Positions 48,501 through 61,428 of a stretch of DNA of 64,000 nucleotides are shown here, piece by piece. The stretch comes from Nymphaea colorata (Eukaryota > Streptophyta > Magnoliopsida > Nymphaeales > Nymphaeaceae). The notes under the pieces are model-generated. The model did no database searches. It had not been told where the DNA came from and saw only the letters and a program-made list of their open reading frames with translations. Position 1 is the stretch's first letter; each line of letters opens with the position of its first letter. The translations under genes were made by a program, and so were the position numbers. Location: the NCBI RefSeq assembly GCF_008831285.2, contig NC_045140.1, positions 849,528-913,527 of the forward strand, given 5' to 3'.

Positions 48501-51500
48501 AAAATAGCAAAATCACTGGTGAACGCTTGGCTCGTCAAAAGCAGAATCTTCGCCGTCGATTGGGTTAGTATGAGTTCATCTATACTTAACAACTTTTGTG
48601 TACTTACCAGTCAAAAGCGTGCCTGCCTGCCTGGCTAGTGGCTACTCGCGTAAGCACATGCTTGCGCCCTGGATAGCCTCCTTCTCGAGTAAGCTTTAGT
48701 ACCTAGGTAGGCTACCTAGGTACTACTGCCTAGGCACTAGATACAAATACAAGTTCTAAAGAAGAATGCTTTTCCTCCCTTTCTTATTTTTTGTCCTCCT
48801 TTTCCCTTTGTTTGCTGTTACATGCACACACTATTGATATGCATATCTTATGTTTTCACTAAAGTTAGTTATTGTGCTTCCGATATCTCTGATCTTATGA
48901 ACCATCTCAATATCTCACTTTTTTTTTCTAGCAGTTATTATTTTGGCCTGCCAAGGCCCCTGCTTAGTCCATTTTAATGGTCTACCACCTAGGCCCTTCC
49001 TAGCATCATAGCTTGTGTGTATGTTGGTGTAATATGTAATAATCTTGTTTTAGTTGACTAAATGGAAAATTTTTCCTGTTTGCTCTGAGTTACTTGATCG
49101 GTTTCTCAACCTAGTTGATATTCCGTAACTTAGTTACTTACAATTTATTGTAGCACAGTATTGTGAGCTGATTAGCTCACCAGTGCATGTTTTCCTGGTT
49201 TCTAAGAAGAGCTTCATACCATTGTTTTGTGAAAGTTATTTGTCTACCATGGGTTCAATGATGGCTACTGATTTAAACAATTATCCTCTCGATTTGCCTT
49301 GTTCTGGTAATTTAGGAAAGTTGGCACTGGCAGTTTGGTTCTTTATCTAATACTTGCCAGGCTTAATGCAGTTAATCCTCCAGTGGCTTCTCTTGTTGGA
49401 TCAGTTGATGCTTTGCCTTTTAGTTAACTTTCCAATTTTCTGCAGATGATGCATGTCACTCGTCTTCCTTGTTGTCTTTTAAATGTGTTTAATGTAGTTC
49501 TATCTGCCAAGAGCCTGCTATTTGCAGAAGTAGCTCAGTAAGTGCTAAGCTAAGCATTTTTGTTGCAAACATGGATGAGAAGTGCACGTGAGGCATACAT
49601 TTACAAGGATTGAGGTGGTTCACACCAAGCACATAAAAAGTGTGCTCTTAGGCACGTAGGAGTAATTGTCTATTCGTGTACGCAAAGAACATACTTAAAA
49701 TGGGTGTTCTATCTGCTATATCTAAAGTCTAAACACAAGGGACAGGGAATGGGGAACTAGTGGTCAGTCTCCAACAGCTGGGAGTATAGCCATTTGAGCT
49801 AAGCAACGTCCCATACAATTGTAAAACTTACAAAACACGTAAACATAACAAAGAAAGAAACAGGAAATGGAAAGTCGTCTACTTCTAATAGAGATTTGGA
49901 TATATGTAATCTTTGGTGTTCCCAAGGTTGAAATGTATATACTGGCCTACTGGGTTATCTTTATGGCCTTCATTTGGTTGTGTTTGTTTAAAAGCTGTGT
50001 GTGTGTATTTATATTTTCAGATTGGGATGTGACTGAAGGTATGATGGAGTTTGATCTGTAGATGATTTGCCTCAAAGACCACCTTTTGTGTCCTTGCAAA
50101 CCAACTTGTTGTTAAGTAGCAGTGGCAAGTTTTAGCTCTATAATAGCAGATAATCATGGGGTATATTAGGTAAAGTATAAGGTTTACAGGAGAAGGGTTA
50201 AGGAGGTTAACGTTTGCTTATTGGAAATATCTTAAGAATTTTTTTTTGAGCCGTTACAGGTCTAAAGGTGAGGATTTATCAGTTGTAAGATGTATTGGTT
50301 AAATTAATGTTCCATATTCCAATTTGGCAGCCCTTATACCTTCTTTGGCTCTATTATGTCCTTCATACAAGTGACACCACTGTAGCTTCTTTTCCATCTA
50401 CCAAAGAGTCATTAGCATTAAATTGTTCTTGTCCTTTTCCAAAGTCTTCATTTTAAATAAGATTTGTTCTTTCTTTGGCATCATCTTTTCAGCTTCTTCT
50501 ACAAATCTGCATTCATTTGAAGGAACCATAAACTCAAGACTTTCTTGTCTCAAATTGAATTCTGACAATTGAAATGAGAAGCAAATCTTGTCACACCAGG
50601 TCTCTTCTCAAGCCCAATGATAGAGAGGGAGCCCTGAGATTTTTTTATTTCCTTTGACCCCTAATATGCGAGAATTTTATATATTTTTAAAGCTTTTAGG
50701 TTCATTGGATTTCCCTGAAGAAAACAGGCTTTCCAATTAATATCCAAGCAAAACCATCATGATAAAAGCACAGGAATGATAAGTTTGGCAATGATTTAAC
50801 ATGAAATGTTAAGTTGATGTGTATAAAGTATAAACTGTCTGAATCTAAACTATCTGTGTCTTAAATGTGATCATTCTTATTGAGTGAAATTTCCGAAGCT
50901 TTGTGTGGGAGGAAGAAAGGAGAACCATCTTGAAACTTGATGTGCTTCTGTTACTCTTTTTATTACTAGATACAATGAGTTAGCTTTTTCTTCAAGTGCG
51001 CTTGTTTCTATGGTCTTCATTCTGCGGTAATAGTTATTCTGATTGAGATTTTTATTTGCTATCCAGGTTTGGATGTATATGAACAATTCATAGATGTCAG
51101 TGATATGATTCGTGATGAGGATCTTATGAGCCAGAAATTTTATTTGCACGATAATGGTACAAACATTGGTTATCAAAGATATCAGTCTGGACAACATATA
51201 CATCAACTTGTTGCAAGTATGGTTCCTAGTTACGTGTCTAGGAGATTGAGTGCTAGGGAGTTAAATCTTCTGAAGAGGAAGGCGAAGGTTAATGTGAAAG
51301 ACCAGCAGAAAGGTTGGTGTGAAGAAGATGATAGTGAAGCACAAGTTTCACAAAATCTTTTGACACCTAAAGCGGGATCATTAGAACCAGTAGTCTCTGA
51401 GAAGGTAGTAAGCCTATTCTCCTTTCTTACCTTTTTTCTTTTTCACTTTCTTTATATATTCAAGTAATTATTCAGTGCTTATCAATTCTACTGACCAAGG

Positions 51501-54500
51501 AAACACCATTCTTCTGTCCAGTTGTTTTTTCTTTCCAATAAGTTGATAACTATGCACTACTTTTTCCTTTAGAAGCTTTATCGAGCTTGTTTATGTCATT
51601 TTAAACTATAATAAGTGAAGAATGTTCTGGACTCTTTAATAACAAATGCTTATCTTTTGTTATGAAATAGTCATCAATGTCTTTCCTCTGAGATAAAAGC
51701 GGTTGTAAAATTTTAGAAGGTGAAGAAAAGGATATTTCGAAGGTGACACAAATTCTTTTTGAGGTAAGATTAAGCTCAGTCAGATTAACAAACCGATACA
51801 AAAGCTGAAGTCAATGGAAAAGCTACTTTATGATGGCTTCCTTTTCTAGGTGTTCTGAAGTATGTGGAGATAGCATAGCCACAAATATCATTCTTGGCTA
51901 AGTCACATAGGTACGGGCAAGTCACTAGCTATGGTTACAGAGATTTTTGGACATCTTGGTACCGGGGTATGGCGGAAAAAGCATGCAAAATTTCACCAAA
52001 AAAAAAATTGAAACAGAATTCATACTATTTGGTTAAAAGTTTACAACAGAACAATATTTATAATTAAAGATATAAAGTTTGTATCTTACAAGTTACAAAC
52101 CATGTGTCTATGAATCTGTAACCTAAGCAAAAGGTAAGCAGGCAGATTTTGGAGAAATAACAGATTTTGAAGAAATGGCAGAGCAGTAGAAGGCAGCTGC
52201 TAACAGAAACATTGTCAACGTAGGCAAAAATTAAACCCCCAAATCATCAAATACGTGTAAACTGTAAAGCATAAATAAAACAGAACTAGGGAAAATACAG
52301 CAGTGCAAAGCCTAAATCATGAAGAAACAACACTAGTAATAACAAAGGAAACACAAAAAAAAAAGGGAAATAGCACACCAAAAACAAAATTAAATGGAAA
52401 AAAGGGAAAAACAGCATATGAAAAACCAAAAAGGGGAAACAATGCAAAAACCCCAGAAAACAGAGTCGAGTGGAAAACAGAAAAAACCTTATGTTGCCGG
52501 TGATGCTGAAGACTCCTGCCGTCCGTCGCATTCGTTGCCTGACTGGAGAATCTTTCCATTGCCGACCTTGAACTTGTGGTACGTTGAGGCTGATGAAGAA
52601 GTCGAAAGAGGAAGAGGTGTTGATAGAAGGAGGAGCCGAATGGTATTTAAGTTTTAAGTTTAAAATGTAGAGACATCATTTTTATCATTTTATTTAGTTA
52701 TTTTTAATGTCTTATTGTTAGTTTCTCATTTGTTTTTATTTTTTCATTTTTCAAAAAATTTAGATTTTCTCAGAATTTCCCGACAAACAACTTTGCCAAA
52801 AAAAAACCCGAGAAAAATCTCATCGTTAAAAGCCCAAGAATCTTATGTCACAGCGGTATGGGGGATTATTAGTTTCTCATTTGTTTTATTTTTCATTTAT
52901 TTTCTCGGGTATTTTTCGGCAAAGTTGTTTGTCGGGAAAATTTTGGGAAAATCTAAAATTTTTGAAAAATGAAAAAATAAAACAAATGAGAAACTAATAA
53001 TAAGACGTTAAAAATAACGAGATAAAATGATAAAAATGATGTCTTAATGATGATAAGAATGATAATAAATAATTAAAGTTTATAACATTAAAGGTGAATC
53101 CATTGTCACGAATATTGTTTTCGGGTATAAAACAACGAGTTTTTTTTCGGGTATAATACAACAAAATTGTTTCTCTGGGAAAATCCTGGCAAATTTTAAA
53201 AAAGCTAAAAAACAAATAAAATGTGAAAAATGCAAATATAAAAGTATGGTAATTAAAAATGTGAAAAACGTGAAAAATGTGAAAAACACCAAAAAATGAG
53301 AAAAAGGGAAAACACGAAAAAATATCAAGAAACATAAAAAACACGAAAAGACAGGAACAAAACCTGAATAAAGTCCATTTTTTTATTTTGACCTTTTTTC
53401 AAAGAAAAACATATCTATTCCTGTATCATTTTAATTGTTTTTCTTGCGTTTTTTTGGAGTAAAGCACGTTTTCTGTGAGTGGGTGATCTATGATGTCACC
53501 GACCTTAAAAAAAAGAAAAAACAAAAAAGGGGAAAAATGCGATTGATATGTTTTTCACTTTTTTTTTCACAAAACAGGTTTTTTTTTTTCATTTTTGGCA
53601 TTTTCTTGTTAATGTCACAACGTTTTCGAAAATATCACAATATCTGTGGGCATGGGAGATAGTTCCCTTGTTAGCCCAGCTGACTGTAAGTCCTCTTTTC
53701 GTCAGTCTTCCTGCAACTTTATAAAAACAATAATCCCAGCTAACCCACTGTATGCTCCTCTCCTTTCTTGAAAGAAAGGGTCTGTCCCGTAATATTATGG
53801 AGAAAAACCATTTATTGGGTATAAAAATTCATGATAGTAGTCAAAAGCTAGTTTCCAAGTTCCCGCAGTGCATTTTAAAAATGTAGCCATGACGTTGCAG
53901 TTGCTGCTTTGGGTAATAGAGTTTTATCTCATGAGTCATGACTTTTTTTGTAAGGATCTTTAAGCTTCAAGCAAATATTACCTTATCATCTTTTTCTTCC
54001 CCACAGATCAATCTTATACATGTTGGGTAATCTTATAGTTTTATTTATTTATTTATTTTTTTGCGAGTGAACTGAGATAACGATAGATGCTGGTGAACTT
54101 GTATTTTTTGCTTGGAGTTCATTCTTGTGTTACGTATCTGCTTGAATCCATACATGGCTTACTGGTTTTCACTTTTCATACTAATGAAGGAAACAAATTT
54201 TCATTTGGCCTTCTTCATATATTTGCTTCATGTAGGTCTCTTTAGAAACTATGGCAGATCATGAGAATTCTGAGCAAGAAGGGATTGGAAGGTGGCCATT
54301 TAGTCACTTTGCTGAGCAGCTTATGCTTGACATGTTTGATCCCAGTAAGCTTATTGTATGTTTATCTCAATAAGGTTTCTTTTTTCTGTCTATCAAGTGA
54401 CTGTATGCAACATTTTACTCTTGGTTGATGTGCATGTTCAGTATGGGAAGTGCGACATGGAAGTGTAATGGCTTTGAGGGAAATCCTCGCCCATCAAGCA

Positions 54501-57500
54501 GCTTCTGCTGGTGTATTTGTGCCTGATTTGGACTCGGAAGGTTGGTGGTCTCTGCAGATTGATGACAAGAGTGGAATTACGGGGGTAAAAAGGGAAAGAG
54601 AGATTGATTTAAACGTGCAACTTTTGACAACTGAGACACAACCTGTTTTGAAGAGACAAAAATCAGAAAGCAATATGTCTACCGACATGGAGGTCGCTCA
54701 GGGTATATGCCTGAAGTCTGAGGATGATCTATCAGTCTTCAACCAAGGTGGATTAAGTATAGGTCCTGTTAAAGTTGAGCCAGAGTTAGATTCTGCTGGC
54801 TCTTATTTTTCAGAAAGACAGGCTCAGCAAAATCATGTGTTACATGACACTGTAACAAAAAATAGTAGCTTTGCCACAGTGATGGATACGTTATCTAATT
54901 TTCCAGAAGGTTCCAAACTAGTAAAATTGGCAAAACTGTCAAGGCATTCATGGGCAAAAAATTGGGAGTTTCTTCAAGAATGTGCAATTCGCTTGGTTTG
55001 TGTTTTATCGTTAGACCGGTATGTATGCAGTTATATATCTTGTAATGCTGTGTTGCATCCTTTTCTTGTTCTGACTCCCGATAATTGAGCTAGTTTACTC
55101 GTGAACTTGTCCTGGTAGTATTTGATAATTACACATACGCTGTTGGTTGCTATTCTCTAGCTTTACATGTAGTTGCTTGTTTGGTTAGGGGGAAACAAGG
55201 GCGGTGAATGTTGTTTATCATCCATTGCTTCTCCATTATATTGCTTTCTTGCATAGTTACTTACCTGTTTTGCATTGCAGATTTGGAGATTATGTTTCTG
55301 ATCAAGTAGTTGCTCCGGTTCGTGAAACATGTGCCCAAGCTCTAGGTGCAGTCATAAAGCATGTACACCCTTCACTAGTTCATGAAACACTGAGTGTCCT
55401 TCTCCGGATGCAGGTACTGAATATAATGCATGACATGGTTTGATCAAGTTACTTGTATCCATTTTAAGAATAAGCTCTGGTGTTTTTTTTTTGTTATTTA
55501 TTTTTTACTTTACAAGTTTCTGTTTCATCCTGAAGTCTATCAATTTCTGCAGCACCGTCAAGAATGGGAGGTTCGGCATGGCAGCCTTCTGGGTATCAAG
55601 TACTTGATTGCTGTTAGACAGGTTTTCTTTAGCCCCATCTACATTTGTTCAGATCTTTTATTTTCCTGGAGATTTATATTGTTTATCTTTCTTCATTGCT
55701 AGTTCGGTTTCTATTGCAAACTATAGACAATTTTATGTAGTGTGTTTCTGATGCATTCAAGTTTGACTGGTTCTCGTGTTCTCTGCAGTTGCCTCCATCT
55801 CCATGCTTGTAATTTTTTTTTTGTATCACCCCCTTTTCTGGATCATCATGTGTATGCTCTTTTCATTTAAAATTTTCTCCATGCCAAATGGTTGTGGCTC
55901 CAGGTTCGAAAACTGGTTCAAAGAAAGTTCAAACAGTTGAGGTACATGGCTATTTACATATAACAAAGAATAAGATTATCAACAAATATTCTATACATTA
56001 GTAAACAGCATAAATGAAAATGATCATAATAAAATCTTTTAAGTAAAGTGATGCTACAATTGATAAAATAATCATAATTAAAAGCTTTAAGGGAAATCAT
56101 TCTAGAACCGATCAAATAAGAAAAAGAGAGATTGGATTCTTTCAAAGTTGACTTGAGTCCAAAACTGGATAAAAGGGCACAATCTTCATTGACTGTACTG
56201 GACATATGGCTTTCACTGTGTTGCAGGCATGTCTTATGTACGTTCCTGCTGCCTGAAGTGTCAACATGTGGTGAAGCTGCCTTTTATGTGTGTCCATGTT
56301 AAAAAGGTCTTACTTTACTTGGAAAGACAAATGCAGCATGTCATGCTTCTTTGCGTTTGAAAATGATTTTGCAAGTATTCATGGTTGCTGGGCAATCTAA
56401 TTATCAAAAGTCATCTCTGTTGGAAGTTGTTGGTTATTAGACATAAGATGATGGGGAAAGGTGGTTGTTCAAGCAAGGCATGGTCTGAGAAAAGCCTGTG
56501 CTGGATCCTGTTGTCCTCTTATTTTTTCAAGTTGGTATGTCGTCTTGCTTTCAGACACATTTGCAATTCATTCCTGGTAGGTTGTTCCCTTAGCCTGACT
56601 TCCTTGAAATGCTTTATGTTTGTTTGTCGTTGTAGTGGTTTTACTGATAGTAACTTTTATAAGTCATACTGCGGAATGACAAAAATTGGTGCAGTCTAAT
56701 GTTGTCCATATATGGTTGTTGAGTGTGGAATTAGCAATTTTATTTTTCTGCCAAAAGTTGTGTTTAATACTTGTGAAAATCTGTCTGCTGCAGGAAATGC
56801 TTCATGAGTTACTTGGCAATGTTCTTCCTTCATGTAGAGCTGGTCTAGAGGACCCTGATGATGATGTTAGAGCAGTTGCTGCTGAAGCATTGATACCTGC
56901 TGCCGCTCCTATAGTTTCCTTTATGGGTTTAAAGTTACATTCAATTATTATGTTACTTTGGGATATATTGCTTGATCTTGATGACTTGAGTCCATCCACA
57001 AGCAGGTATTGGATCAATATTCTTGTTGTTAACTCAACTACTTCTCAATGCTCTTTATCATTTTGTGCACTGATAGAGATAGTAATAGTTTATTAGGAAA
57101 GAACACCATGAGAAAGAGGTGGTTTCTATTTACTTCTCTGAAATAATTTTTTTTGATGCAACTTGTGCTGGTTCCTCCTACAGTGGTTTGCAAACCAGAT
57201 TTCAATTGGGCTAAATGTATCTCCGCTGTTGAATCAACTTGCAGTGTTATGAACTTATTGGCAGAAGTATATTCTCAGCCAGAAGTGGCTTCAAAAATGC
57301 TGGGAGCATCAACATTGATGGAGAAGAACTTAGATCTCAATGAAAATGTGCAACTTGGAGAAAATGGTGTGAAAAATGATGAAAACCCATACGCATTATC
57401 TTCTCTAGCGCCTCGGTTGTGGCCATTTATGAGACATAGCATCACATCAGTTCGGCATGCTGCTATATCTACTCTGGTGAATTTCTAGTCATTCTTTCTT

Positions 57501-60500
57501 CTGCTTGTGAGAGAATGATCTGAGCTCTTAAAATATATTGCTTGTAATTCTTCCTATAATGGCAATTTTGCTTGTTCATGGATTCTTAGAAATGAGAAAG
57601 CACCTTTTTAGATCTGCTACTTTGTTTTTGTGATTGATTTTTTTTTTTCAAACAGGATTCACATTCTGTATTTACTAATGCTGTGATGATCAGTATTTTG
57701 GCCTTTCCTGTTCCTTTTTTTTGTTAAAAAAAAAAGCTTCCGACTAGTCCTGTCATGATACCCTTTCTTGAGGGCCAAAGGCCCATTTTCTATTATATAT
57801 TGCTTTTCTTGTCTAATATTATAGAAATTCCTTATGGGGTGTTTTGGCGGCTGGAACACTCTGTGGGTCTTCCATGAACCTGCCCCAAAGTTTGGGGCTT
57901 AAGTCCATGGGTACTTCAGTAAGGTCTACGTACTTGTGTCGCTGTACCCGTACCCAAAATGGGTATTTGGATACACTCGGGTACCTTTAAATTCAAACTG
58001 CTTAATTTTACTTTGATTTAATTTTTTCCACCTTACTTTTCATTCTATTCTTAGAGTTATTGTTCATTAACATACTAATGTTTTTATTTATATCACATGT
58101 TTACTAAAATGTTCCTTTCATTTTGATTTTTTTGTGTTATTTTGCATATATGTACACATATATCCTGTCGTACCCCCGTAGCCACATTTTTTAAAGTTGT
58201 CGTACCTGTACCCATATCTCCGTACCCGTACCCGTACCCATGTGATTTAGATTGGGGCAGATTTGTGGAACATTTACATACTGTTCCAGCTTCCAAACGG
58301 CCTGTGTGGTACTTGGCACTGAAAACAAATCTTTGGAATGACTTTTCAATTGTTCAGCAACTATATCACATGGGCATGGCTGTGAATACATGCGCAGGTG
58401 CAGGCGAGGGTGCAAAACGATTTGAAACAGTTTGGGCAATGGGTGTGAAGCAATGTTAAAAAACCTGAGTCAGGGACACACACACACACACACACACATT
58501 TTTATATATGTATGTGAATTGTTAAACCTTTTCATATCAAAAGCATGACAAAAATTAGGAACTGTACATACCAAAATGAAAACTAAAATTGTTTAGGATC
58601 CTAAACAAATGAATGTATGAAACTGTGGCTCATTTGACAACACCAAACTTGAGCCTGGGTGAAGTTTACCTTGCATGTTTGTGGTTGACCATGCTTTTAA
58701 TGTCTGACAATTGAATTTGGTAGTTGGAGAAGCACCAGTACCCATTCCAAGTATGACTCAGGTGTGATGACCTCCTTAAAGAGTTTGTGTTACATAGCTC
58801 ATTTGTCTGCTGCTAGAGAATAAATTGGTTTAGTACCATCTTGGTGAAAGCACAGTTTTTTAATGTTGAAAAAAAAAGTAATTGGTTATTATCAAGGTCA
58901 TTTAAACTTTTGTTGCTTGGACTGTTGGCTGTAAATCCTTCATTTAATTATCTTGGATGTCTCAGACCAACTTGGTTGCTAATGTTTGAAATGTAACGAT
59001 ATGAACAGGAAAGGTTGCTTGAAGCTGCGCATAAAAGCTCATCAGAGTCCAACATTACTAGTTTCTGGCCTGCTAGTATTTTAAGTGAGACATTTCGGAT
59101 TGTTTTTCAGAACTTGCTTCTTGAAGCAAACAATGAGATTTTACGATGTTCTGAAAGAGTCTGGAGGCTTCTCCTTCAGGTTTGTTTCTCTGTAATTTTA
59201 ATTGTTCATCTAGTATTTTCTGTTCATTTGATTCTTTTATATGTTTAGTTGCTTCTGATTTCTACACTTTATTTTCAGTGTCCCAGTGAGGAGCTGGATG
59301 TTGCTGCGGGTTCATATTATTCGTCGTGGCTGGAACTGTCAACAACTCCATATGGTTCTGCCTTAGACGCTACAAAAATGTTTTGGCCTGTAATACTACC
59401 CAGAAAAAGCCAGTTTAAGGCTGCTGCAAAGATGAGGGCTGTAAAAGGGGAGAGTGACTCTGGTGGAAATTTTAGTTTACAGGGTGCAAGAGGGATTCCC
59501 GAGCAAGAGCAGAATGTCGATGTTTCTACAAATTCGACAAAAATAATTGTGGGTGCAGACAGTGAAAAGTCGGTCACCTATACGAGGGTAACTACATCAG
59601 AGGCATTGGGCATTTTTGCATCAAAGTTGTCAGAGTCATCAATGCAATATATAGTTGATCTACTGTTAAATGAGCTGAAATCTCTATCAGGGGTTCAGCG
59701 TCAGGTAACTTGGTCTTATTCATCAATTCACTTCATTTTTTTTGGTGAGATATGTATCTCTATCTTCATTTTAGGTGACTTATATTTTCTTGGACTAGGT
59801 GTCTTCAATGATTCTTGCTGCCTGGTTTAAAGAGCTCAAGTTCCGAGATCAACCTAAAATGCCTGCTCTTATGCTTAGCCTTGTCCACCCTCTTCAGAAA
59901 CTATTACTGGATTTGCTTTCATGTCCTGATCCAGCATTTCCTACAAAAGATTTAGTTCACCCTTATTCTGAACTGACAAGGACATACATGAAGATGCGGA
60001 ATGAGGCAGCTCTTTTACACCGAGCGGCTGTTTCATCGGGACTCTTTGACGATATTTTGTCATCTCTCTCTTTCTCAATGGAAACAATTATTGTGGATGA
60101 AGCAATCTCTTTTGCTTCGAAACTTTTGCTGCCAAGCGAGTCTTCCCATGAAGATGGTACTACAGAGAGGCATGGTTTGGAGGATGTGGAGTCATCCAAG
60201 CAACGTCTCTTGTCAACTGCTGGGTATTTAAAATGTGTCCAGGTGCTTGTCACTTTTATAGTCTCGTCTTCTTTTTCAATGTGCTGCTTGATCTCTAGCA
60301 GCACTTCGGTTGATCTATGGAAGAACTTGTTTTATTCGAGATGTAGCAAGTGTTAGCTGTTTTCTTGCATGCTTTTGCCATATAATTAATTGTATTTTCT
60401 TGCATTCTTTTGCAAAATATAATCATTGCTTCAGTCCATAGAGTATGAACTGTTCTACCTCATTCTAATGCTATCAAGTATTAACTTAGGCTGTCATGTT

Positions 60501-61428
60501 AACCGCATTTTTGATTTTGCTCATACATTTTGGTAAGTCATCATACTACAGTTGGCAACCGTGGGTCTTTATTTATTGTAGAATAACTAGCTGACAGTAA
60601 GGTATCACTATCATTTTTTTTCCATATGTACTCTTGGAAGCAGATTCTTTCCTTCAAATGTTGTAATTGACATTTTTTTCTGCTGATTGCTTTTCATTTT
60701 TCTGTATCTAAATGGTCTTGCAGAGCAATTTGCATGTTACAGTTACAGCTTTAGTTGCAGGAGCTGTTACATGGATGTCAGATCTTCCTGCTAAATTAAA
60801 TCCAATAATTCTTCCTTTGATGGCTGCAATCAAAAGGGAACAGGTGAACAAAATTCAGACGCAGCAATGAACAATGTTCTTCTTGGTTTATTTTCATATT
60901 CATGCTAATGGTTCCTTCTGTTGCTTGTTAAACTACCTTTTGCAGGAAGAAATATTGCAGAAAAAGGCAGCGGAAGCTTTAGCAGAGCTTATTTTCTGTT
61001 GCATTTCTCGTAAGCCAAGTCCAAATGAAAAGTTAATCAAGAATTTATGCACTTTAACATGCATGGATCCTTCTGAGACGCCCCAAGCAGCTGTGATGAA
61101 GTCAATGGAGATTTTGGAAGATCAAGAATTATTGTCATTGAAGAAAACTCGACAAGGTGAGAAGGCCAGAGTCCATATGTTGTCTGCTGGTGATGAAAGG
61201 TCAAAAATGGAAGGCTATATAGGCAGGAGGGGGTCAGAGCTTGTGTTAAAGTGCCTATGTGACAAATTTGGTGATTCTTTATTTGATAAACTTCCTAAAC
61301 TATGGGATTGCCTTACTGAGGTACTTAAGCCAGCTGTCACAGAAACTACACATCTAACAGAAGGAGCACCAGCAGCACAAAACACTGAGTATATAGGCGA
61401 TCCTCAAGTCTTGATCAACAATCTACAG
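45550..61428 (+). CDS. BTAF1: TATA-binding protein-associated factor BTAF1 / MOT1, N-terminal half
   Basis: Snf2-family factor that removes TBP from DNA (Mot1/BTAF1; RGD3 in Arabidopsis); nuclear. Exons: 45550-45598, 45760-45854, 46893-47113, 47294-47351, 48482-48563, 51067-51404, 54236-54344, 54442-55018, 55281-55413, 55553-55621, 56794-57005, 57245-57476, 59009-59179, 59279-59704, 59799-60242, 60724-60843, 60946-61428. They join in frame to 1,273 residues with no stop. The start MAQQSSRLHRLLTLLDT is the family N-terminus. HEAT repeats include WDTRVAAAHAVGAIAENV, VAPVRETCAQALGAVIKHV, WEVRHGSLLGIKYLIAVRQ and DDDVRAVAAEALIPAAAPIV; this array grips TBP. Basic stretches VKRERE and LKRQK in exon 8 may be nuclear signals. 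The Snf2 ATPase domain, about 700-800 residues, is beyond the window. The first coding intron is U12-like. Confidence 0.94.
45599..45759 (+). other. Probable U12-type (minor spliceosome) intron in BTAF1
   Basis: The donor is GTATCCTTTC, the U12 consensus. TTCTTTAAC (45741-45749) matches the U12 branch site TTCCTTAAC at 8 of 9 positions. The presumed branch A is 11 nt from the AG at 45758-45759, within the tight distance typical of U12 introns. The phase-1 split of Thr17 (A|CG) is supported by the family sequence DTGSTQATR. Confidence 0.8.
45855..46892 (+). other. BTAF1 intron (1.0 kb)
   Basis: Phase-0 intron between LLKK and ISQFLRS. AT-rich; no repeat or gene recognised. Confidence 0.75.
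47352..48481 (+). other. BTAF1 intron (1.1 kb) with a ~74-bp tandem duplication
   Basis: Phase-0 intron between SGGQ and EYDVS. TTCT.AAATTACTTATC followed by GAGCATATGCAGAAGCAA.TAGTT occurs twice in tandem, from 47741 and from 47814. Nothing else was recognised. Confidence 0.75.
48564..51066 (+). other. BTAF1 intron (2.5 kb)
   Basis: Phase-1 intron between RRRL and LDVYEQF. It contains a CCTAGG-type element (48606-48981). The remainder up to 51066 is AT-rich with nothing recognisable. Confidence 0.75.
48606..48981. mobile_element. Second element with CCTAGGC-type words
   Basis: It begins ACCAGTCAAAAGCGTGCCTGCC and ends, on the opposite strand, ACCATTAAAATGG. Many CTAGG/CCTAGG/GCCTAGGC words lie at 48640-48740, and more lie just outside the right end. 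It resembles the element at 19471-19770. Boundaries are approximate and no target duplication is evident. Confidence 0.4.
51405..54235 (+). other. BTAF1 intron (2.8 kb) hosting a large A/T-rich insertion
   Basis: Phase-0 intron between VVSEK and VSLETMA. About 51850-53660 differs from its surroundings. Arrays of GAAAAA/TTTTTC words (52340-52480, 53220-53340, 53510-53640) flank a long hairpin at 52672-53043. The whole may be one element with subterminal words, but its ends could not be defined. Confidence 0.5.
52672..53043. repeat. Long inverted repeat, ~144-bp arms
   Basis: The left arm from GACATCATTTTTATCATTTTA to CAACTTTGCC..AACCCGAGAAAA is mirrored by the right arm TTTTCTCGGGT..GGCAAAGTTG to TAAAATGATAAAAATGATGTC. 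A loop of about 80 bp (about 52818-52898) separates them. The arms match well with small indels. It is either the core of a foldback element or a hairpin able to give small RNAs if transcribed with BTAF1 pre-mRNA. Confidence 0.85.
55622..56793 (+). other. BTAF1 intron (1.2 kb)
   Basis: Phase-0 intron between YLIAVRQ and EMLHELLG. No repeat, RNA gene or coding sequence recognised. Confidence 0.75.
57477..59008 (+). other. BTAF1 intron (1.5 kb) with nested miniature elements
   Basis: Phase-0 intron between AAISTL and ERLLEAA. It contains the nested elements at 57836-58304 and a (CA)n microsatellite at about 58472-58498. Confidence 0.75.
57836..58304. mobile_element. MITE-like element (copy 2) containing a GTACCC-word element
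   Basis: The outer arms are inverted copies. The left is GTTTTGGCGGCTGGAACA...CTGCCCCAA (57841-57895). The right, on the opposite strand, is CGTTTGGAAGCTGGAACAG...CTGCCCCAA (58300-58245). They resemble the element at 6751-6894. Between them, about 57906-58245, both ends of an inner segment are built of GTACCC/GGGTAC words (for example GTACCCGTACCCGTACCC near 58222), around an AT-rich centre. This reads as a second element inserted into the first. Confidence 0.55.
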
